37,807 nucleotides of DNA from Flavobacterium psychrophilum (GCA_945862065.1 CAMAWT010000022.1:1-37807); one strand, 5' to 3'; positions 1-10,300 are shown, numbered from the stretch's first letter. Notes: generated by a model from the sequence alone, not told the origin. A program made the numbers and translations.

Positions 1-2414
1 TTATTTTTTTCTAATGCATCAATTTCTTCATCAGATATTTCTAAAATATCGATGATTGGTGCCACATATTCTTGTTCTTTTGCTAATTTTTTATTCAATG
101 TTAATACAAGTGAAGGAAGTAAAACTAAATTGGATAACATGCCAAAAAATAATGTTATTGAAACGAGTCCTCCAAGTGCTATGGTACCTCCAAAACTTGA
201 CAACATAAAAACGGAGAAGCCGAAGAACAAAACAATTGAAGTGTAAAACATACTGATTCCTGCGTCTTTAAAAGTAGCAAAAACTGAGTTCTTTATTTTC
301 CAATTATTTCTTGCTAATTCCAGGCGGTATTGAGCTAAAAATCGTAAGGTATCATCTACCGATAATCCGAATGCAATTCCGAAAACAAGTATCGTTGATG
401 GTTTTAATGGAATGCCAATATAACCCATCAAACCAGCTGTTAACAACAACGGCAATAAATTTGGAATTATAGATACTAAAACCATTTTGAAAGATTTGAA
501 CATGATTGCAACCAAACCTGCAGTGAGTAAAAATGCAAAAAGTAAAGAAGAAAGTAGATTATCTAGCAGATATTTTGTTCCTTTTTGAAAAACAGATGCT
601 TTTCCTGTAATGATCACATTGTATCTATCTGACGGAAATAGTTTTTCGGCTTTAAGCCTAATCCGTTCCTCAATTTGATCCATTTTTTCTCCATTTTCAT
701 CTTTAATAAAAGTGGTTATTCTGGCATATTGTCCTGTTTTATCAACATAACTTTTCAATAAATCTTCAGATGATTTTTGGGTTGAATTTTTTATATATGA
801 TAAGATAAAGGCTTGTTCTTGAGGATTTGGCAATTCAAAATAGTCTGGATTTCCATTATAATAGGCCTGTTTGGCATATTTCACTAAATTGACAATAGAC
901 AACGGTTTGGAAAGTTCGGGAATTTCTTGAATCGTTTCTTCTAAATCTTCCATACGTTTAAGTACTGAAAGTTTCATGACTCCCTTTTCCCGTTTGGTAT
1001 CAATCATGATTTCTAAAGGCATTACCCCGTCAAATTCTTTTTCGAAAAAACGAATATCGGCAAAAAAATCTGTCTTTTTGGGCATGTCTTCAATGATACT
1101 TCCCGATATTTTAATTTTGTAAATTCCGATTATTCCAAAAACCAATAATACTATTGAAATTGAATAAACTCCTACTCGATTATATTTTACAGTTTTAACT
1201 ATCCAACCCATAAATGAGGTTAAATATTCGCGACCCAAATGATCTAAATGCCGTGGAATGGGCGCGGGTGTGTAACTAAAAAATGCAGGAATAAGCAACA
1301 AACACAACAAATAAATAGCAATAATATTTATGGATGTAACCACACCAAATTCGGTAAGCAGAACATTATTGGTAGCTATAAAAGTTGCAAAACCAACCGC
1401 TGTAGTGATGTTGGTCATCAAAGTGGCAGTTCCGGTTTTTGTGATAACTCGTTGCAAAGCTTTGGCTTTATTAGCATGAATTTGATATTCTTGATGGTAT
1501 TTGTTAATTAAAAAAATACAATTTGGGACACCAATAACAATCACTAAAGTAGGAACTAATGCCGTAAGAACAGTGATTTCGTAATTTAAAAATCCTAAAA
1601 TTCCAAACGACCACATTACACCAATAATGACAATTATTAAAGAAATCATTGTAGCTCTAAATGATCTGAAAAAGAAATAAAAAATCAACGACGTAATCAA
1701 TAAAGCAGCAACAATGAACAATCCAATTTCGTCAATGATGGTTTTAGCATTCAGCGTCCGAATGTAAGGCATTCCCGAAGTATGAAGATCAACTCCTGAT
1801 GCTTTTTCGAATTTATCTATAGCCGGAATTAATTTATTTAGTATGAATAATTTTCGAGATTTGGTATTAATTATTTTTTTATCTAAATAAATGGCAGACC
1901 GAATGGCACCCGATTTTTTATTGAACAACAAACCTTCATAAAAAGGCATTTTAGTGAAAAAATCTTTTTTAATAGAAGCGAGATACGCTGCATTATTGAT
2001 TTTGGTAGAATCTACTAAAGAGTTTAACTGAAATTTTCCTAAAGAATCATTTTTGGTTAGTTTTTTTAAATTATCAATTGACAAAATCAAATCAACTTCT
2101 TTGTTTGACTTAATTTCATTCATCAAAACTTTCCATTCTGCAAAAACTTTTGGTTCAAAAAGTTTCGAATCGTTTGTAGCAATGACTACTAAATTGCCTT
2201 CCTCACCAAATTTATCAAGAAAGGCATTATAATTCACATTAACACTGTCATTTGCCGGAATTAAATTGGCTTCTGTTTGTGTAAAACGAATATTTTTCCA
2301 TTGCATTGCCATTAGAATTGTCATTAAAGCAATTCCAATTATAATTGTGATTCTATTTCTTAGGATAATTCGAGCAATTAATGCCCAAAAACCGATACCT
2401 AACATCTTTTTCAT
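1..2414 (-). CDS. RND superfamily / MMPL-type exporter, 3' end cut by window edge
   Basis: Predicted inner-membrane proton-driven exporter of the RND/MMPL type; the substrate cannot be read from sequence. Translation begins MKKMLGIGFWALIARIILRN, followed at once by a hydrophobic helix and a large periplasmic loop. A multi-helix block follows, ending with the segment YLLCLLLIPAFFSYTPAPIP, then a second large loop and a second helix block near the left edge. This is the usual two-repeat RND layout. About 804 codons are present and the frame is open to base 1 (last residues DALEKN), so the end lies just outside the window. The start at 2414 was chosen because the upstream ATG at 2419 runs straight into a stop. 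A good promoter lies 19-47 nt upstream. The gene is divergent from the antiporter gene. The family call is firm. Confidence 0.9.
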   Translation of the reverse strand, partial: MKKMLGIGFWALIARIILRNRITIIIGIALMTILMAMQWKNIRFTQTEANLIPANDSVNVNYNAFLDKFGEEGNLVVIATNDSKLFEPKVFAEWKVLMNEIKSNKEVDLILSIDNLKKLTKNDSLGKFQLNSLVDSTKINNAAYLASIKKDFFTKMPFYEGLLFNKKSGAIRSAIYLDKKIINTKSRKLFILNKLIPAIDKFEKASGVDLHTSGMPYIRTLNAKTIIDEIGLFIVAALLITSLIFYFFFRSFRATMISLIIVIIGVMWSFGILGFLNYEITVLTALVPTLVIVIGVPNCIFLINKYHQEYQIHANKAKALQRVITKTGTATLMTNITTAVGFATFIATNNVLLTEFGVVTSINIIAIYLLCLLLIPAFFSYTPAPIPRHLDHLGREYLTSFMGWIVKTVKYNRVGVYSISIVLLVFGIIGIYKIKISGSIIEDMPKKTDFFADIRFFEKEFDGVMPLEIMIDTKREKGVMKLSVLKRMEDLEETIQEIPELSKPLSIVNLVKYAKQAYYNGNPDYFELPNPQEQAFILSYIKNSTQKSSEDLLKSYVDKTGQYARITTFIKDENGEKMDQIEERIRLKAEKLFPSDRYNVIITGKASVFQKGTKYLLDNLLSSLLFAFLLTAGLVAIMFKSFKMVLVSIIPNLLPLLLTAGLMGYIGIPLKPSTILVFGIAFGLSVDDTLRFLAQYRLELARNNWKIKNSVFATFKDAGISMFYTSIVLFFGFSVFMLSSFGGTIALGGLVSITLFFGMLSNLVLLPSLVLTLNKKLAKEQEYVAPIIDILEISDEEIDALEKN

Positions 2415-2432
2415 ATCATCCAAAATGGGTTG

Positions 2433-2461
2433 CAAAGGTAATTAAAAGCAGTTAAATACAA
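2433..2461 (-). promoter_or_regulatory. Bacteroidota-type promoter for the RND exporter
   Basis: On the minus strand, TTG (2459-2461), an 18-nt spacer and TACCTTTG (2433-2440) match the flavobacterial consensus TTG-N17-23-TAnnTTTG. The predicted transcription start is about 10 nt upstream of the ATG at 2414. Confidence 0.6.
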
Positions 2462-2563
2462 AGCGCAAATACAAACAATTAATATAAATTTATTATTGAT
2501 TTTTAATATTATTGCGATAAATTTTACAATATTTGTAACACATTTATTAAAGTGCTTTTTCGA

Positions 2564-4834
2564 ATGAAAAATAAATTAAAAAATACTATTTTTTACTTTG
2601 CTGTTACCGGTGGTTTCACTGCCATCATTTTTTGGATAATTTCAAAGGGGAAAATATTAGAAATTGGCCGAAATATCAAAGCATCGGTTTCTAAAGAAAC
2701 TTATTTTAGTCAATTTCTTGAATCACTTACACAAAATTTAAGTCATCCATTAGCCATATTATTACTTCAAATAATAACCATTATTATAACGGCAAGATTA
2801 TTTGGCTGGTTGTTCAGGAAAATAGGTCAGCCCTCTGTAATTGGCGAAATTATTGCAGGTATTTTTTTAGGCCCTTCAGTAGTTGGAATGTATTTTCCTG
2901 AATATTCGGGACTTTTATTTCCCCCTGCTTCGTTAGGAAATTTACAATTCTTGAGTCAAATTGGATTGATTCTTTTCATGTTTGTGATTGGCATGGAACT
3001 CGATTTGAAAGTTTTAAAAAACAAAGCCAATGATGCCGTAGTTATAAGTCATGCCAGTATTGTAATTCCGTTTGCATTGGGTATTGGATTATCCTATTAC
3101 ATTTACAATCAGTTTGCACCTGCAGGAGTAGAGTTTTTGTCTTTTAGTTTATTTATGGGAATCGCCATGAGTATTACTGCGTTTCCAGTATTGGCACGTA
3201 TTGTTCAAGAACGCGGCATTCACAAAACTCGTTTGGGAGCAATCGTAATTACTTGTGCTGCCGCAGATGATATAACCGCTTGGTGCCTTTTGGCGGCCGT
3301 AATCGCAATTGTAAAAGCGGGTACATTTGCTAGCTCACTTTATGTAATATTGCTAGCATCTGTTTATGTTTTGATGATGTTGTTTATAGTAAAACCTTTT
3401 TTGAAAAAAGTTGGAGATTTATATGCAACCCGAGAAAATTTAGGCAAACCAGTGGTAGCCATTTTCTTGGTAACGTTGATAATTTCATCCTATTTATCAG
3501 AAATAATAGGAATTCACGCACTGTTTGGAGCATTTTTGACGGGAGCCATAATGCCGGACATCTCTAAAATTAGATCCATAATAATTGAAAAAGTGGAAGA
3601 TGTTTCGTTGATATTATTACTTCCTTTATTCTTTGTGTTTACAGGATTACGAACACAAATTGGACTTATAAATGATCCTTATTTATTAAAAATCACTGGT
3701 TTTATTATACTAGTAGCCGTAGTTGGAAAATTTTTGGGAAGTGCACTTGCAGCAAAATTTGTGGGTCAAAATTGGCGAGATAGTTTAACAATTGGTGCAT
3801 TGATGAATACGCGTGGACTGATGGAGCTGGTAGTTTTAAACATCGGATATGATTTAGGTGTTTTGTCAACAGAAATTTTCACAATGATGGTCATCATGGC
3901 ATTAGTAACCACTTTTATGACGGGCCCAGCAATTGATATTATAAATTATATTTTTAAAAGAAAAGATTCCTTAATACCAAAGGAGATTTCAAATAGAAAC
4001 TTTAAAATATTACTTTCTTTTAGCAGTAATGAAAAAGGGAAATCATTATTAAAATTAGCCAACGGATTTGTAAAAAAGCAAAGTGAAAACACAAACGTGA
4101 CTGCACTACATTTATCGTTATCCGATGAATTGCATGCTTTTAATTTAGAAGAATATGAAAAGGAAACTTTTGAACCAATATTATTGGAATCAAAATTATT
4201 AAACCAAGAAATTACCACGATTTTTAAAGCTACCGTTGATATAGAAAGCGATATAACAGACATCGCTACTAAAGGAAATTTTGATTTAGTTTTAGTAGGG
4301 CTTGGAAAATCAATTTTTGAAGGAACTTTGTTAGGTAAAGTATTGGGTTTTACTACGCGAATAATCAATCCCGATCGTTTGTTGGATAAATTTACAGGAA
4401 AAGAAGGCTTGTTTAAAAATTCACCTTTTGATGATAGAACTCGATTAATAATCTCAAAATCAAAAATTCCGTTGGGTATATTTATCGATAAGGAATTGAC
4501 AACTTTGGAAGAAGTTTTTGTGCCAATATTTTCAGATGAAGATTATTTTTTATTAGAATATGCTGAAAAATTAATTTATAATAGTGATTCAAAAATCACC
4601 ATTTTAGACATTGATAATCAGGTTAAAAACAATGTTGAAATTGAAAATAAAATAGATTACATCAGTGAGCTTTATCCCAAAAATGTTTCGGTTTTAATTG
4701 AATTAAAAATGAAGGCTGGTTTTCTTGCTAAACAAGATTTAATGATTATTTCAATTGATAGTTGGAAAAAATTAGTGGATTCCGAAAATATTTGGATCAG
4801 TACAATTCCTTCGGTTTTAATTATCAAACCTTAA
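2564..4834 (+). CDS. Kef-type monovalent cation:proton antiporter (CPA2) with C-terminal cytoplasmic domain
   Basis: Predicted inner-membrane K+/Na+:H+ antiporter of the CPA2 family. After an N-terminal anchor helix (about residues 10-30) comes a hydrophobic exchanger domain (about 55-440) with the typical segments [31 protein letters not shown] and [12 protein letters not shown]. The last contains the paired aspartates expected of the ion-binding site. A soluble tail of about 280 residues starts near [17 protein letters not shown] and looks like universal-stress-protein folds, as in many bacteroidotal homologues. The ATG at 2564 is preferred over a GTG 12 nt upstream. The stop overlaps the stop of the convergent DUF5686 gene by 4 bp. 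Ion specificity is not inferable. Confidence 0.92.
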   Translation: MKNKLKNTIFYFAVTGGFTAIIFWIISKGKILEIGRNIKASVSKETYFSQFLESLTQNLSHPLAILLLQIITIIITARLFGWLFRKIGQPSVIGEIIAGIFLGPSVVGMYFPEYSGLLFPPASLGNLQFLSQIGLILFMFVIGMELDLKVLKNKANDAVVISHASIVIPFALGIGLSYYIYNQFAPAGVEFLSFSLFMGIAMSITAFPVLARIVQERGIHKTRLGAIVITCAAADDITAWCLLAAVIAIVKAGTFASSLYVILLASVYVLMMLFIVKPFLKKVGDLYATRENLGKPVVAIFLVTLIISSYLSEIIGIHALFGAFLTGAIMPDISKIRSIIIEKVEDVSLILLLPLFFVFTGLRTQIGLINDPYLLKITGFIILVAVVGKFLGSALAAKFVGQNWRDSLTIGALMNTRGLMELVVLNIGYDLGVLSTEIFTMMVIMALVTTFMTGPAIDIINYIFKRKDSLIPKEISNRNFKILLSFSSNEKGKSLLKLANGFVKKQSENTNVTALHLSLSDELHAFNLEEYEKETFEPILLESKLLNQEITTIFKATVDIESDITDIATKGNFDLVLVGLGKSIFEGTLLGKVLGFTTRIINPDRLLDKFTGKEGLFKNSPFDDRTRLIISKSKIPLGIFIDKELTTLEEVFVPIFSDEDYFLLEYAEKLIYNSDSKITILDIDNQVKNNVEIENKIDYISELYPKNVSVLIELKMKAGFLAKQDLMIISIDSWKKLVDSENIWISTIPSVLIIKP

Positions 4835-7311
4835 AACCCTAAATTTAAAATGTAGCTTATTTTTAACGAAATATTATCTTCTATTTTTGAAAAAGCATAA
4901 GGACCATATCTAAAAAAACCGGTCAGTCCAATGCCTTTGTAAATCTGATTGAACTCTACACCGCTTTCAAAAAAACCTCGTTCTAATGTTTTGTAATTAA
5001 AATTTAGATGGTATTCTGGGTGTTCCATACTACCAAAAGCAAATCGTGAAACAATTGATATTTGAGGTTTAATTTTGTAAGCTAGTTTTACTTTATTAAA
5101 TGTGTGTCTAGTTTGAAAACTAAAATATTTACTAGAGAAAAATTCATTAAAATACATGGTCTCAAAACTATTTTTACCCGCAAAAGTGATGCGTTTCAAA
5201 ATGGTTTCTTTGTTCAAATTATTTGGCACAATACTATAAAGATGTGTCAAAGGAACATTGCCTATTGCTATTCCGCCCATAAAATAAAAAGAGGTGTTTT
5301 GGCCAGATAAATAGGGTATTTCGTGAACTATTTTAAAATCAAATTTAGAAAATTCAAAATCATTATCAATAAAATTTGGAATTGATTTCGTGATTTGAAA
5401 TGAAAATTTCGGCGTTCTTTTTTCATTTTCGATACGGTCATTTGTCGTTTGCATATAGCTACTAAACGGATTCCAATCAATAGAAAATTGTGCAGTAGTT
5501 ATGGTATAATCGACATAATTTTGCCCATTGGATGAAAATATATAATCAAAAAGCGGTTTTATTCTACTTGTTGATAAACCAAAATAGGCTTCTGTTTTTG
5601 GAATATATTTTGACTCAAAAGAAACCGAAGCTAACTGATTTTTATAAAAAGTAGAAATGTTTATAGGACGTGGATCATATATTTTATATTGTCTTGATTG
5701 GGTGGCAAATTGAATTTGACCAATTTCACTTAAATCATCAGAATACGAAGCACTAACCCACGAATCGGTTTCTTTATCCACTAAATATGAGGGTGAAATT
5801 CCAAATTTTATCGCCTTGTCTTTGAGTCCGTAAGCCCCAAAGAAATGAACTTTGTAAGTCGTTGATAGTTTCGAATTAGTAACTCCTCCTAAACCAAATC
5901 TGAAACCTTCATGATTGTTAAATTTTGCAAATCTTCTCAAATCAATATCTACATAACTGACAGGTAAATAGCCATTTATGATTTTCTTGCCTAAAATTAT
6001 TTTCTTTTCTATTTTTTCTGCAATGGATAAACTATCCAAACGTAAATAGGTATTCAGTTTTCTAGAATCAGTAGTGTCTTTTTGGAATAAATTCCAGTAA
6101 GCTTCTGGTTTGGAGTCGTTTACTTGACGTGCATCAATTTTAATTTTTGGCGTTTGAAATGAAACGGACTTATTGATTTTGACATCATAAGGTATTGATT
6201 CTAGTTTTAAATACAAATTATCAGAAGCGTCTTTTTTGTCTTTCTCGATGCTAGATTTGAACTTTATTGTTCCTCCAAGAATTTTCAAATCTTCAGAGTT
6301 ATTTCCTTTTACAACGGTAATGTCTCTCTTTTTTGGAAACCAAATTTTCTCGTTTTCTAAAAATGAAAACGTAAATAGTGCATTGATATTAACAATTCCG
6401 TAAATACGATAAAATGCCTTTGCAATTCCATAATTTTCTGGGTCAATATAGAGCAAACCTCTCATGCTACTTTTAGCAACTTTTTTAGGTTGAAAATAAA
6501 TCCTAAAAACGGGGCGTCCTTCCACCATAACTGTATCAATCAATTTAAAGTTGAATAACAATCTTCCGTTTTTAGAAGTAGGATTATGAACCGGTATTTC
6601 AAGAATGTCCAACTTATTATCATACAGCGAATAAGAAACTAAATTTAGACCTAAAAATTCATATAAAGGCTTTTGAAATCCTGCCATTCTGGAAGCTATA
6701 ATTGTTTCTTTTGTGCCTTTTTCATTAAATTGAATAAGATTTACTTTCTCCGTTTGATACAAATGTTGTTTTTCTAATAGTTTTTTAAATTTATAATTAG
6801 TAGAATCTAAAATAATTTTATTTTTTCCAAACCATCTTTTTTTAATGATTGAGTCAATTTTATTTGAAATCGAATCTGTCTTTGCCGAAACTAATAAGTG
6901 TTCATAATTTTTATATTCATAAGAACTAAAAACACGCTCGGGTTGATTTACATTTTTACTTTGAACGACTTTTTTTATGATTGAATTGACCAACTGTTCA
7001 GAATAAATTTCTTCATTCTTTTGTGAATTATCTGTTACCAATTTTACAATCAAAAAAGGTTTCCCTATTGTTAAATAATGATTTTTTTTATAATATCCTT
7101 TTTTAGAAAAAACAATGGGTTTGTTGTCTGGGTTTACTTTTATTTCAAATTTACCTTCCCAATCTGTAAAGGTTTCTGAACTATTATATTCAATTTTTGC
7201 AAAAGCAACCGGCACAGTAGAATCATAATCCAATACTTGACCCATCATGATTTCTTGAGAATAGAAATTATGATGGATTAAGATAAGTAAAAAAAATAAG
7301 ATTTTTTTCAT
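4831..7311 (-). CDS. DUF5686 outer-membrane protein with carboxypeptidase regulatory-like domain
   Basis: A secreted surface protein of about 826 residues. A signal peptide (MKKILFFLLILIHHNFYSQE) is followed by a carboxypeptidase-regulatory-like beta-sandwich (about residues 25-90, with AFAKIEYNSSETFTDWEGKF) and then the long DUF5686 region. That region is rich in alternating beta strands and ends in an aromatic residue (...ISYILNLGF), consistent with an outer-membrane barrel. This architecture is typical of Bacteroidota; the function is unknown. An in-frame ATG 15 nt upstream (7326) sits almost at the predicted transcription start and would place HHFQ before the signal peptide, so 7311 is preferred. 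It lies downstream of leuS in the same direction but has its own promoter. Confidence 0.85.
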   Translation of the reverse strand: MKKILFFLLILIHHNFYSQEIMMGQVLDYDSTVPVAFAKIEYNSSETFTDWEGKFEIKVNPDNKPIVFSKKGYYKKNHYLTIGKPFLIVKLVTDNSQKNEEIYSEQLVNSIIKKVVQSKNVNQPERVFSSYEYKNYEHLLVSAKTDSISNKIDSIIKKRWFGKNKIILDSTNYKFKKLLEKQHLYQTEKVNLIQFNEKGTKETIIASRMAGFQKPLYEFLGLNLVSYSLYDNKLDILEIPVHNPTSKNGRLLFNFKLIDTVMVEGRPVFRIYFQPKKVAKSSMRGLLYIDPENYGIAKAFYRIYGIVNINALFTFSFLENEKIWFPKKRDITVVKGNNSEDLKILGGTIKFKSSIEKDKKDASDNLYLKLESIPYDVKINKSVSFQTPKIKIDARQVNDSKPEAYWNLFQKDTTDSRKLNTYLRLDSLSIAEKIEKKIILGKKIINGYLPVSYVDIDLRRFAKFNNHEGFRFGLGGVTNSKLSTTYKVHFFGAYGLKDKAIKFGISPSYLVDKETDSWVSASYSDDLSEIGQIQFATQSRQYKIYDPRPINISTFYKNQLASVSFESKYIPKTEAYFGLSTSRIKPLFDYIFSSNGQNYVDYTITTAQFSIDWNPFSSYMQTTNDRIENEKRTPKFSFQITKSIPNFIDNDFEFSKFDFKIVHEIPYLSGQNTSFYFMGGIAIGNVPLTHLYSIVPNNLNKETILKRITFAGKNSFETMYFNEFFSSKYFSFQTRHTFNKVKLAYKIKPQISIVSRFAFGSMEHPEYHLNFNYKTLERGFFESGVEFNQIYKGIGLTGFFRYGPYAFSKIEDNISLKISYILNLGF

Positions 7312-7333
7312 TTGAAAATGATGCAAATTTGTA

Positions 7334-7360
7334 CAAAAATAAGCATTAAAAATTAACCAA
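7334..7360 (-). promoter_or_regulatory. promoter for the DUF5686 gene
   Basis: Minus-strand TATTTTTG (7334-7341) lies 16 nt downstream of TTG (7358-7360); the spacer is slightly shorter than the usual 17-23. It overlaps the 3' end of leuS. A start near 7327 supports translation from 7311. Confidence 0.45.
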
Positions 7361-10262
7361 CTAAATTAATTATTTTTCCCGGAACAATAATCACTTTGTT
7401 TGGTGTGCGTCCTTCCAATTGTTTTTGAGTGCGCTCATCTGCCATGATGATTTCTTGTATTTGAGGCACGGTTAAATCCAACGGAAGCTTGATGGTAAAA
7501 CGCATTTTTCCATTAAATGAAACCGGATATTCTTTTTCGGATTCTACCAAATATTTTTCGTCATATTTTGGAAAAGCCACTTTCGAAATAGAACCTTCAT
7601 GACCCATTATCGACCATAATTCTTCTGCAATATGAGGAGCATAAGGAGAAACTAATAAGGCTAATGGTTCTAAAATAGCTCTTTCATGGCAATTTTGTGT
7701 TGACAATTCATTTACACAAATCATGAATTGAGAAACCGACGTATTGAAAGAGAAATTTTCTATATCTTCTGTGACTTTTTTAATGGTTTTATGTAATGTT
7801 TTTAAACTTTCCTTTGAAGGTTCGTTTTCTGTAATAATTATTTGATATTCATCAAAATACAATCGGCATAGTTTTTTCAAGAACCCAAAAACTCCTGATA
7901 TTCCAGCAGTATTCCATGGTTTTGATTGTTCTAAAGGTCCTAAAAACATTTCATACAAACGCAACGTATCAGCGCCATATTCATTACAAATGTCATCTGG
8001 ATTAACGACATTGTATTTTGATTTTGACATTTTTTCGACCTCGCGCCCTACGATATATGAGCCAGATTCCAAAATAAATTCGGCATCTTTATAATCTACA
8101 TACAACGGGTGAGCTTTGAATTTTTCAATGTCTAATTCGTTGGTTACATCATTTATACAAGACAAATCTACGTGGATGGGTTGAACCGTTACATCTTTAA
8201 TTAATCCTTTCGAATATAATTTTTTCGAATCTTCGCTTCGATATACAAACGCACTCATTCCCAAAATCATCCCTTGATTTATCAATTTTTTGAACGGTTC
8301 TTCTGTTGGTGCAAAACCTTTATCTTTTAAAAATTTGTTCCAAAAACGAGCGTACAATAAATGGCCGGTTGCATGTTCGCTACCACCAATATACAAATCG
8401 ACATTTTCCCAATATTTAATCGCGTCTACATTGGCAAACTCTTCTGTGTTATGGGCATCCATATAACGCATCCAATACCACGAACTTCCCGCCCAACCTG
8501 GCATCGTGTTTAACTCTAACGGAAATATATTAACGTTGTCTATTAACTGATTACTAACCACTGAACACTGAACACTGTCCCAAGCCCAATGGGTTGCGTT
8601 GCCCAAAGGAGGCAAACCGTCTTCTGTTGGTAAATACTTTTCAACTTCGGGCAAAACAATTGGCAAGTGTTTTTTGTCAATCATTTGTGGCAGACCGTTT
8701 ACATAATACACCGGGAACGGTTCGCCCCAATAACGCTGACGCGAAAAAACCGCATCTCGTAAACGGTAATTCGTTTTTCCTTTTCCTTGACCTAATTCTT
8801 CTAACGCTTCAATCGCTTTTTTAGATCCTTCCTTATAACCTAAACCATTTAAGAAGTCGGAATTTACTAATTCAAAACCACCTTTGTCTCCATAAGCCGC
8901 TTCAGAAATATCTTGATTGAATATATTTTCAATTTCAGGCATTCCGTTCGTTCCTTTAAAGAAACTTGCAAAAGCATAATCTCTTTCGTCTCCACAAGGC
9001 ACTGCCATTACAGCTCCCGTTCCGTAACCCGCCAACACATAATCGCCAATCCAAACTGGAATAGGTTCTTTGGTAAACGGATGTTCCGCATAAGCGCCAG
9101 TAAAAACTCCCGAAATAGTTTTTACATCGGCCATACGTTCACGTTCTGAACGTTTAGCGGTTTTTTGGATATACTCCTCTACGGCTTGTTTTTGTTCTGG
9201 AGTTGTTATTTGTGAAACCAATTCATGTTCTGGAGCCAATGTCATGAACGTTACTCCGAAGATGGTGTCTGGTCGAGTGGTAAAAACTTCGATATAGTCG
9301 AAAGTCGAAGGTCGAAAGTCGAAAGAATCGGACGCCTTTTGACTTTCAGACTTTTGACCTTCAGACTTTTGACTTTTTATTTGAAACTTAACCATCGCTC
9401 CAACCGATTTTCCAATCCAATTGCGTTGGCTTTCTTTGATGCTTTCAGACCAATCAATGGTTTCTAAACCTTGCAATAATCGTTCGGCATAGGCAGAAAT
9501 TCGCATGCTCCATTGGGTCATTTTTTTTCGAATAACAGGAAATCCACCACGTTCTGAAACGCCGTTTATGATTTCGTCATTTGCTAAAACAGTTCCCAAT
9601 CCTGGGCACCAGTTTACTTCGGTTTCTGCTAAATATGTTAAACGGTATTGTAAAAGTAACTTTTGTTGTTGTTCTGATGAAAACGCTCTCCATTCTGTAG
9701 ATGAGAAAGAGGCAATATTATCATCACAAACAGCATTTATATTGGTGTTTCCTTCTTTTTCGAATACAGAAATTAAGGTAGAAATATCTTCTGCTTTATC
9801 TGAATTTTTATTGTACCAAGAGTTAAATAATTGGATGAAAATCCATTGGGTATGTTTATAATAATCGGCATTTGAGGTGCGAACTTCTCTATCCCAATCG
9901 AATGAAAAACCGATTTTATCTAGTTGAATTCTATATCGTTCAATGTTTTCTTTTGTGGTTGTATCTGGATGTTGCCCGGTTTGAATAGCATATTGCTCGG
10001 CAGGTAAACCAAAAGAATCATATCCTTGGGGATGCAACACATTGAATCCTTGATGTCTTTTGTATCTGGCTACAATATCTGAAGCGATATAACCCAGCGG
10101 ATGCCCTACATGCAGTCCTGCACCTGATGGATAAGGAAACATGTCAAGTACATAATACTTGGGTTGTTGGTTGTTGGTTGATGGTTGTTGAGCAGCAAAT
10201 GTTTTATTTTTTGCCCAATATTTTTGCCATTTAGCTTCAATTTCGTTCGGATTGTATTTCAT
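7353..10262 (-). CDS. leuS: leucyl-tRNA synthetase with three heptamer-repeat loop insertions
   Basis: Class I aminoacyl-tRNA synthetase that charges tRNA-Leu. The HIGH-type motif is HVGH at residues 51-54 inside FPYPSGAGLHVGHP. The class I KMSKS motif is intact near residue 744 (EVEKMSKSKYN). The editing domain carries TTRPDT, and the tRNA-binding and C-terminal domains are complete. The start at 10262 (MKYNPNEIEAKWQKYWA) matches the family N-terminus; the longer frame adds 29 residues with no family likeness and runs over a TACATTTG box. The mature length is 969 aa. Three stretches are low-complexity and are encoded by 7-nt tandem repeats: about residues 24-34, 296-322 and 561-575. All fall in variable loops and none disrupts a catalytic motif, so the enzyme should be functional. 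Confidence 0.97.
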   Translation of the reverse strand: MKYNPNEIEAKWQKYWAKNKTFAAQQPSTNNQQPKYYVLDMFPYPSGAGLHVGHPLGYIASDIVARYKRHQGFNVLHPQGYDSFGLPAEQYAIQTGQHPDTTTKENIERYRIQLDKIGFSFDWDREVRTSNADYYKHTQWIFIQLFNSWYNKNSDKAEDISTLISVFEKEGNTNINAVCDDNIASFSSTEWRAFSSEQQQKLLLQYRLTYLAETEVNWCPGLGTVLANDEIINGVSERGGFPVIRKKMTQWSMRISAYAERLLQGLETIDWSESIKESQRNWIGKSVGAMVKFQIKSQKSEGQKSESQKASDSFDFRPSTFDYIEVFTTRPDTIFGVTFMTLAPEHELVSQITTPEQKQAVEEYIQKTAKRSERERMADVKTISGVFTGAYAEHPFTKEPIPVWIGDYVLAGYGTGAVMAVPCGDERDYAFASFFKGTNGMPEIENIFNQDISEAAYGDKGGFELVNSDFLNGLGYKEGSKKAIEALEELGQGKGKTNYRLRDAVFSRQRYWGEPFPVYYVNGLPQMIDKKHLPIVLPEVEKYLPTEDGLPPLGNATHWAWDSVQCSVVSNQLIDNVNIFPLELNTMPGWAGSSWYWMRYMDAHNTEEFANVDAIKYWENVDLYIGGSEHATGHLLYARFWNKFLKDKGFAPTEEPFKKLINQGMILGMSAFVYRSEDSKKLYSKGLIKDVTVQPIHVDLSCINDVTNELDIEKFKAHPLYVDYKDAEFILESGSYIVGREVEKMSKSKYNVVNPDDICNEYGADTLRLYEMFLGPLEQSKPWNTAGISGVFGFLKKLCRLYFDEYQIIITENEPSKESLKTLHKTIKKVTEDIENFSFNTSVSQFMICVNELSTQNCHERAILEPLALLVSPYAPHIAEELWSIMGHEGSISKVAFPKYDEKYLVESEKEYPVSFNGKMRFTIKLPLDLTVPQIQEIIMADERTQKQLEGRTPNKVIIVPGKIINLVG
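8540..8581. repeat. six tandem heptamers inside leuS (CTnnnnA units)
   Basis: On the plus strand the units are CTATTAA, CTGATTA, CTAACCA, CTGAACA, CTGAACA, CTGTCCC: six 7-nt steps, all starting CT and mostly ending A. The 42 nt keep the leuS frame (14 codons), encoding a loop around residues 561-575. The register matches the right arm of the array in the dnaE leader. Confidence 0.75.
9297..9377. repeat. two-armed heptamer array inside leuS (GTCGAAA / GACTTTT)
   Basis: The left arm is four units GTCGAAA/G (9297-9324). The spacer is 16 nt. The right arm is GACTTTCA, GACTTTT, GACCTTCA, GACTTTT, GACTTTT (9341-9377). The right arm read in reverse complement (AAAAGTC) matches a rotation of the left (GAAAGTC), so the arms are inverted relative to each other and could pair. 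Total length is 81 nt, exactly 27 codons, encoding a Lys/Ser/Gln-rich loop just before the TTRPDT motif. Confidence 0.8.
10162..10189. repeat. four tandem heptamers GGTTGTT near the start of leuS
   Basis: GGTTGTT, GGTTGTT, GGTTGAT, GGTTGTT on the plus strand: four consecutive 7-nt units with one mismatch. They encode a Gln/Asn/Pro-rich linker (about residues 24-34) just before the KYYVLDMFPYPSG segment. Confidence 0.75.
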
Positions 10263-10300
10263 TAGTGCAAATGATTCTATAATTGTAAACTGTTTTTTTG

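Noticed and set aside
1248..1511. Plus-strand open frame within the RND exporter
   Set aside because: The minus-strand frame is continuous here and encodes a typical RND membrane segment; the plus frame has no family likeness.
4831..4834. Overlapping stop codons of convergent genes as a special signal
   Set aside because: The 4-bp TTAA overlap is simple compact packing; other convergent pairs here are only 1-7 bp apart.
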